Below the pieces are notes generated by a model. The model ran no database searches, was not told the origin of the DNA, and saw only the letters and a list, made by a program, of their open reading frames with translations. Position numbers and translations under genes: made by a program. Positions 60,827 through 64,000 of a stretch of DNA of 64,000 bases are shown in pieces. Position 1 is the first letter of the stretch. Each line of letters begins with the position of its first letter. The DNA comes from CAZUHB01 sp964620445 (GTDB lineage Bacteria; Planctomycetota; B15-G4; CAYZWU01), in assembly GCA_964620445.1 (NCBI GenBank), contig CAZUHB010000006.1, positions 81,954 through 145,953 on the forward strand, written 5' to 3'.

Positions 60827-63262
60827 TTAGGGCTGGACTTCGACCGCGATCGGATTCGAGGCGAAATCAACAGGTCCCGTCACGGCAAAGACGAAGGTCA
60901 GGTCCTGACCCACGTAGGGCAGGAGTCCAGGGGCGGATCCCATGTCGAGCTCGGCCACGGCCTGTCCCGATCCATCCAGAATGGCAAAGAAATCCTGGAA
61001 GACAGGCAGACCGAGGTTGTTGTAGATGTAGTCGGAGACCCAGTCCCAGTTGAGGGGGACGTGCACGCCGTTCACATCCATGCCGGGCGACGTGCCGCTC
61101 AGGGTGGCGAGCAGGAGATAGTCGCGGCCGGCGAAACCGGCACCCGCGTCGATCATGAAATCGATGCTGGCGCCCGTTGAGGACGACAGCTCATAGGCGG
61201 TGGCATAGAGATCGGGGAAGTAGTTGAGCCTCTGCACCACGAAGGCGTCGAGACCCGACTCGGTGACCGAATCGTTCGGCTGGTCAGAGGAGGTGAACCG
61301 CATCTGCATCTGGCTCGTGGGGCTCACGTAGGTGCTGACGTCGATCGTCCTGGTCGTCCATCCGCCGCTGCCCAGAACCGATTCGACCTGGGTCCACGAC
61401 GTTCCGTTGTTGTTGGAGATCTCGACGGTGAGGTAATCGTCGCCGTCGTCATTGTAGTGCCAGCGGTCGTAGCTCACCTGGGCGTCGCCCGAGGAGAGGT
61501 CGAAGGTGGGCGAGGTCAGCACCGTGGGCCCGCCGTCGAGGTCCTCGTCGGTGGTGTTGCCCGTGATGTAGCACTTGCCCGATCCGTCCGAGTCGTTCGG
61601 CGGGTCGCCGCGGCCGCCGCCCTGGGAGGGCACGCCGCGCACCCAGGCGCCGGTGTCCACATTGGTGTTCACCACGGTCCAGCCGAGATCGCTCTCGAAG
61701 TTGTCGTGGAAGAATTCCTCGATGATGCAGACATCGTAGGAATAAACACTCGCGGGCGCGTCGGGCGGGGAGTAGACCGTGCTGCCTCCATCGCCTTCAG
61801 CCACGAAGTAGAACTCGGGCTCGTCGCCCGGAGCCGTGTTGGGAATGGTCACCTCGTAGAGATCGCCGCCCAGGGGCGTGACCGGTACGGCCGTGTAGGA
61901 CGATCCGGAATCGAAACGGTAGTACATGAATCCCGTTCCGGGCACGTAGCTCTCGCCGCCCGGAATGATTCCCACGGTGATCGTTTCCGAGAGACCCGGA
62001 AGCCGCTTGCCTTCAGGAAGTCCCTCGGGGAACGAGAGGGTCAGGGTGAGAAGCTGCAACGACTCGTAGACGTTGACGCGGCCGTGGCCGTAGTAGGTCT
62101 GGTTGCCCATGTCGTCGCATCCGTCGAAGAGCTTCTGCTCCACGTCGTCGGCGGAGAGTCCGGGAGCGGCGGTCCAGATCAGCCCGATGGCGCCGCTGGT
62201 GAGAGGCGTGGAAAAGCTCGTGCCGCTCACACCGTCGTAGCCGCCACCGTTGGCGGTGGTCCAGATGTTTTCGCCGGGCGCCATCACATCGATGGCCAGG
62301 CCGTAGCTCGACCAGGAGGTCTTGTTGTCGCTCGGGTCGGTGGCGCCGACCACGATCACGTCGTCCCAGTCGAAGCTCGAGTGGTTTTGCCCATAGTTGT
62401 CGGCCGCCCAGCAGAGGAGGGCGTTGAGCGCCTTGATCTGGGTTCCGGTCGTTCCCACGCTGGGAGTTTCGACACCGGTGTAGGAGACGCTCATCGATTT
62501 GGCGCCGTTCTGGGCCGACCAGAGCGCGCCGTGGGTGAGGTCGCTCATTTGTGCGCCGCCGCCGCTCGAGTTGGTGACGCGGATCGGCATGAGGCTCAGG
62601 GTCCAGTTCATGCCTGCCACGCCGATGCCGTTGTTGCCGATGGCCGCCACGCAGCCGGCGCAGTTCGTGCCGTGGCCGTTGATGTCGTTGACATTGCCGC
62701 CCTGGCTTTCGGGGATCCTGTCGACGGCGTTGTAGCCGGAGACCAGGTGAGCCTGAAGGTCGGGATGGTCCTTGTCGACGCCCGTGTCGCACACGGCCGC
62801 GATGTAGTTCGAGTTACCTGTATTGATGTTCCAGGCAGCCTCGGACTGCATGTTCTGGTGATGCCACTGCGAGCCGAAGAGAGGATCGTTGGGAGTGGCG
62901 ATCGGAAAGCAGACCCAGTCAGGGTGGACATACTCGTAGTCGCCGGTGGCCATGAGGGACTTGTACAGGCTGTTCTCGTCCTCGCCCTCGGGAATGGCGA
63001 AGACATGGGTGTCGATGAGCGGCTCGTAATGGACGAGCGTCGCCGCCAGCCGCTCCGCGGCGATCGCGCGGCGGGTGTCGATCTCGGCGAGCGAGAGACC
63101 TTGCTTCGCGAGCGCGTCAGCCTGCAGGGGGCGGGCCATCATCTGGCCGGAGAACTCGAGGATGCCCGGCTTCTCCTTGAAGATCGGGCCTTCTTCGTCC
63201 GCGCTGTACGCGGGCCCGGCGAGGCAAAGCAGAAGAGCGAATAGGATGGTAAAGAATTTCAT
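60827..63262 (-). CDS. Secreted subtilisin-like serine protease (S8)
   Basis: This 811-residue protein starts at ATG 63262 with AGGAGG upstream and a signal peptide (FTILFALLLCLAGPAYS). An inhibitor-like prodomain is followed by the S8 domain with the catalytic triad D159 (AVCDTGVD), H197 (NGHGTNCAG) and S349 (GVSGTSFSTP). Next comes a beta-rich region (about 420-680), including a part with DNFESDLGWTVVN and SYDRWHYNDDGDD, like MAM- or CBM-type beta-sandwiches after proteases. The last about 130 residues match the end of the C25-like protein at 51361. It is probably a surface or released protease for protein use. Its own promoter and terminator flank it. Confidence 0.93.
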   Translation of the reverse strand: MKFFTILFALLLCLAGPAYSADEEGPIFKEKPGILEFSGQMMARPLQADALAKQGLSLAEIDTRRAIAAERLAATLVHYEPLIDTHVFAIPEGEDENSLYKSLMATGDYEYVHPDWVCFPIATPNDPLFGSQWHHQNMQSEAAWNINTGNSNYIAAVCDTGVDKDHPDLQAHLVSGYNAVDRIPESQGGNVNDINGHGTNCAGCVAAIGNNGIGVAGMNWTLSLMPIRVTNSSGGGAQMSDLTHGALWSAQNGAKSMSVSYTGVETPSVGTTGTQIKALNALLCWAADNYGQNHSSFDWDDVIVVGATDPSDNKTSWSSYGLAIDVMAPGENIWTTANGGGYDGVSGTSFSTPLTSGAIGLIWTAAPGLSADDVEQKLFDGCDDMGNQTYYGHGRVNVYESLQLLTLTLSFPEGLPEGKRLPGLSETITVGIIPGGESYVPGTGFMYYRFDSGSSYTAVPVTPLGGDLYEVTIPNTAPGDEPEFYFVAEGDGGSTVYSPPDAPASVYSYDVCIIEEFFHDNFESDLGWTVVNTNVDTGAWVRGVPSQGGGRGDPPNDSDGSGKCYITGNTTDEDLDGGPTVLTSPTFDLSSGDAQVSYDRWHYNDDGDDYLTVEISNNNGTSWTQVESVLGSGGWTTRTIDVSTYVSPTSQMQMRFTSSDQPNDSVTESGLDAFVVQRLNYFPDLYATAYELSSSTGASIDFMIDAGAGFAGRDYLLLATLSGTSPGMDVNGVHVPLNWDWVSDYIYNNLGLPVFQDFFAILDGSGQAVAELDMGSAPGLLPYVGQDLTFVFAVTGPVDFASNPIAVEVQP

Positions 63263-63439
63263 TTAGTCCTCCTCTCAGGAATTCAGGGGGTAGAGTGCCT
63301 TGACGATTTTTGGAGTTTTTGTCTCCGAATAAGGGGGCTTGTTTATTGTTTCTCAGGGAATTCAGGCTCGGAGTCAACACAGCTTCGAGAGAGTTTATAG
63401 CGTGCTCCCGGTGTGTTTTCCTCTTTATTTTATGGGATA

Positions 63440-63468
63440 AATATATCAAGAAAAACGATTTTTACCAA
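63440..63468 (-). promoter_or_regulatory. Promoter of the subtilisin gene
   Basis: On the minus strand TTGGTA (63468-63463) is followed by a 17-base spacer that ends with TGA, and TATATT (63445-63440), an extended -10. The leader to ATG 63262 would be about 170 bases. Confidence 0.6.
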
Positions 63469-63500
63469 GCACCGATGTCCTTTTTGCAGGATTTTCCCGA

Positions 63501-64000
63501 TCAGAGCGCGTGCGTTCTGCCCTTGTTTTGTGCCTTCAACCACTCCATCAGAGGCTGGTAATAGTCGAGCATCGGGGTTGCCGACAGGTCCCGGCCGATC
63601 CTCTCGCGGAGCAAAGATTTGCCGTCGATCGTGGCGCCGGGACGGAGCAGGGAGCGGAGAAAAACACCCACATCCTTGCGGTCGAAGTAATTGCAGTCGT
63701 GAACATCCTCTTTCAGGATGGTGCGCGCAATGTGTTCGTGGAGCTGGTAGAGGAGCACATAGGAGAGGGCGTAGTCGTAGTACTGGGCCGCGTCGTCGAG
63801 GATGTGGGTCTTCGTGGCCGGATCGCAGTACTCCTCGCCCCGCTCGCCGGGCGGGACGATTCCCTGGTAGTTTTTTTTCAGTTCCCACCAGCGGGAGTTC
63901 CATTTCTCGGGGGGGAGCCCTTCCGTGTAGATCTCGTACTCGATTCGTGTCATCACGCCCGGCGACCAGGGGATGAAGCAGACCGCGTTGAGCGCTTCCT
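63501..64000 (-). CDS. Peptidase M2 (ACE-like peptidyl-dipeptidase), C-terminal part, truncated by window edge
   Basis: The frame is open to the right edge, so only the last 165 or so residues are seen. They match the end of M2 metallopeptidases, which remove dipeptides from peptide C-termini: ALNAVCFIPWSPG, LPPEKWNSRWWELKKNYQGI, DYALSYVLLYQLHEHIARTIL, DVHDCNYFDRKDVGVFLRSLL, DLSATPMLDYYQPLMEWL and NKG near the end. The zinc motif HEMGH lies upstream, outside the window. The visible internal ATG at 63956 is not the true start. It is probably exported, as other M2 enzymes are, and joins the other peptidases in this region. Confidence 0.9.
   Translation of the reverse strand, partial: EALNAVCFIPWSPGVMTRIEYEIYTEGLPPEKWNSRWWELKKNYQGIVPPGERGEEYCDPATKTHILDDAAQYYDYALSYVLLYQLHEHIARTILKEDVHDCNYFDRKDVGVFLRSLLRPGATIDGKSLLRERIGRDLSATPMLDYYQPLMEWLKAQNKGRTHAL

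Overview
This 64 kb window is high-GC bacterial DNA with no rRNA, tRNA, CRISPR or recognisable mobile element. The gene style points to Planctomycetota or a neighbouring lineage, most likely from an uncultured genome. It has a planctomycete-type ECF-like sigma factor overlapping a membrane Ser/Thr kinase with a TPR tail, a prenyltransferase-repeat protein behind a ThuA/DUF4159-like domain, many secreted proteins with recurrent C-terminal domains, several uroporphyrinogen-decarboxylase-like (UroD-like) paralogues beside sodium:solute symporters, and GH95 and GH78 glycosidases. This placement is inference from gene content only.

Left end (1-7.4 kb): a non-ribosomal peptide synthetase (NRPS) on the minus strand, read as C-A-T-C-A-T-TE, runs off the left edge. 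It is interrupted by one in-frame amber codon inside the conserved HQD-LPF motif of its first condensation domain. An Sfp-type phosphopantetheinyl transferase is divergently transcribed from it. From 7.4 to 12 kb there is a TrmO/TsaA-like protein with a Tat signal, an exported MsrB-MsrA methionine sulfoxide reductase, a secreted HEAT-repeat protein and a Tat lipoprotein aldo-keto reductase.

From 12 to 31.5 kb there are large secreted proteins: a gingipain-like C25 protease with ten IPT/TIG repeats, a parallel beta-helix protein, a hexaheme cytochrome and a prenyltransferase-fold protein. Among them lies a glycan locus with a beta-propeller/GH95 fusion, two UroD-like proteins and a symporter.

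From 31.5 to 41.7 kb a tightly packed seven-gene operon encodes a TIM-barrel sugar isomerase, a 4Fe-4S Old Yellow Enzyme relative, a fumarate-reductase-type flavoprotein, an SDR, a fused KDPG aldolase/KDG kinase, a UroD-like protein and a symporter. It looks like an import and catabolic route that ends in pyruvate plus glyceraldehyde 3-phosphate, with unusual flavin and iron-sulfur redox steps.

The right part (41.8-64 kb) holds a second beta-helix protein, an ATP-grasp ligase, an exported proline iminopeptidase, a C45 Ntn-hydrolase, a Gfo/Idh oxidoreductase divergent from two more UroD-like genes, a second C25-like protein that seems to lack its catalytic Cys, the sigma factor-kinase-GH78 operon, a subtilisin, and the C-terminal part of an ACE-like M2 peptidase that runs off the right edge.

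The most distinctive features are the five UroD-like paralogues paired with sugar transporters and glycosidases, the unusual redox/KDG operon, three C-terminal domain families shared between otherwise unrelated exported proteins, and the amber-interrupted NRPS.
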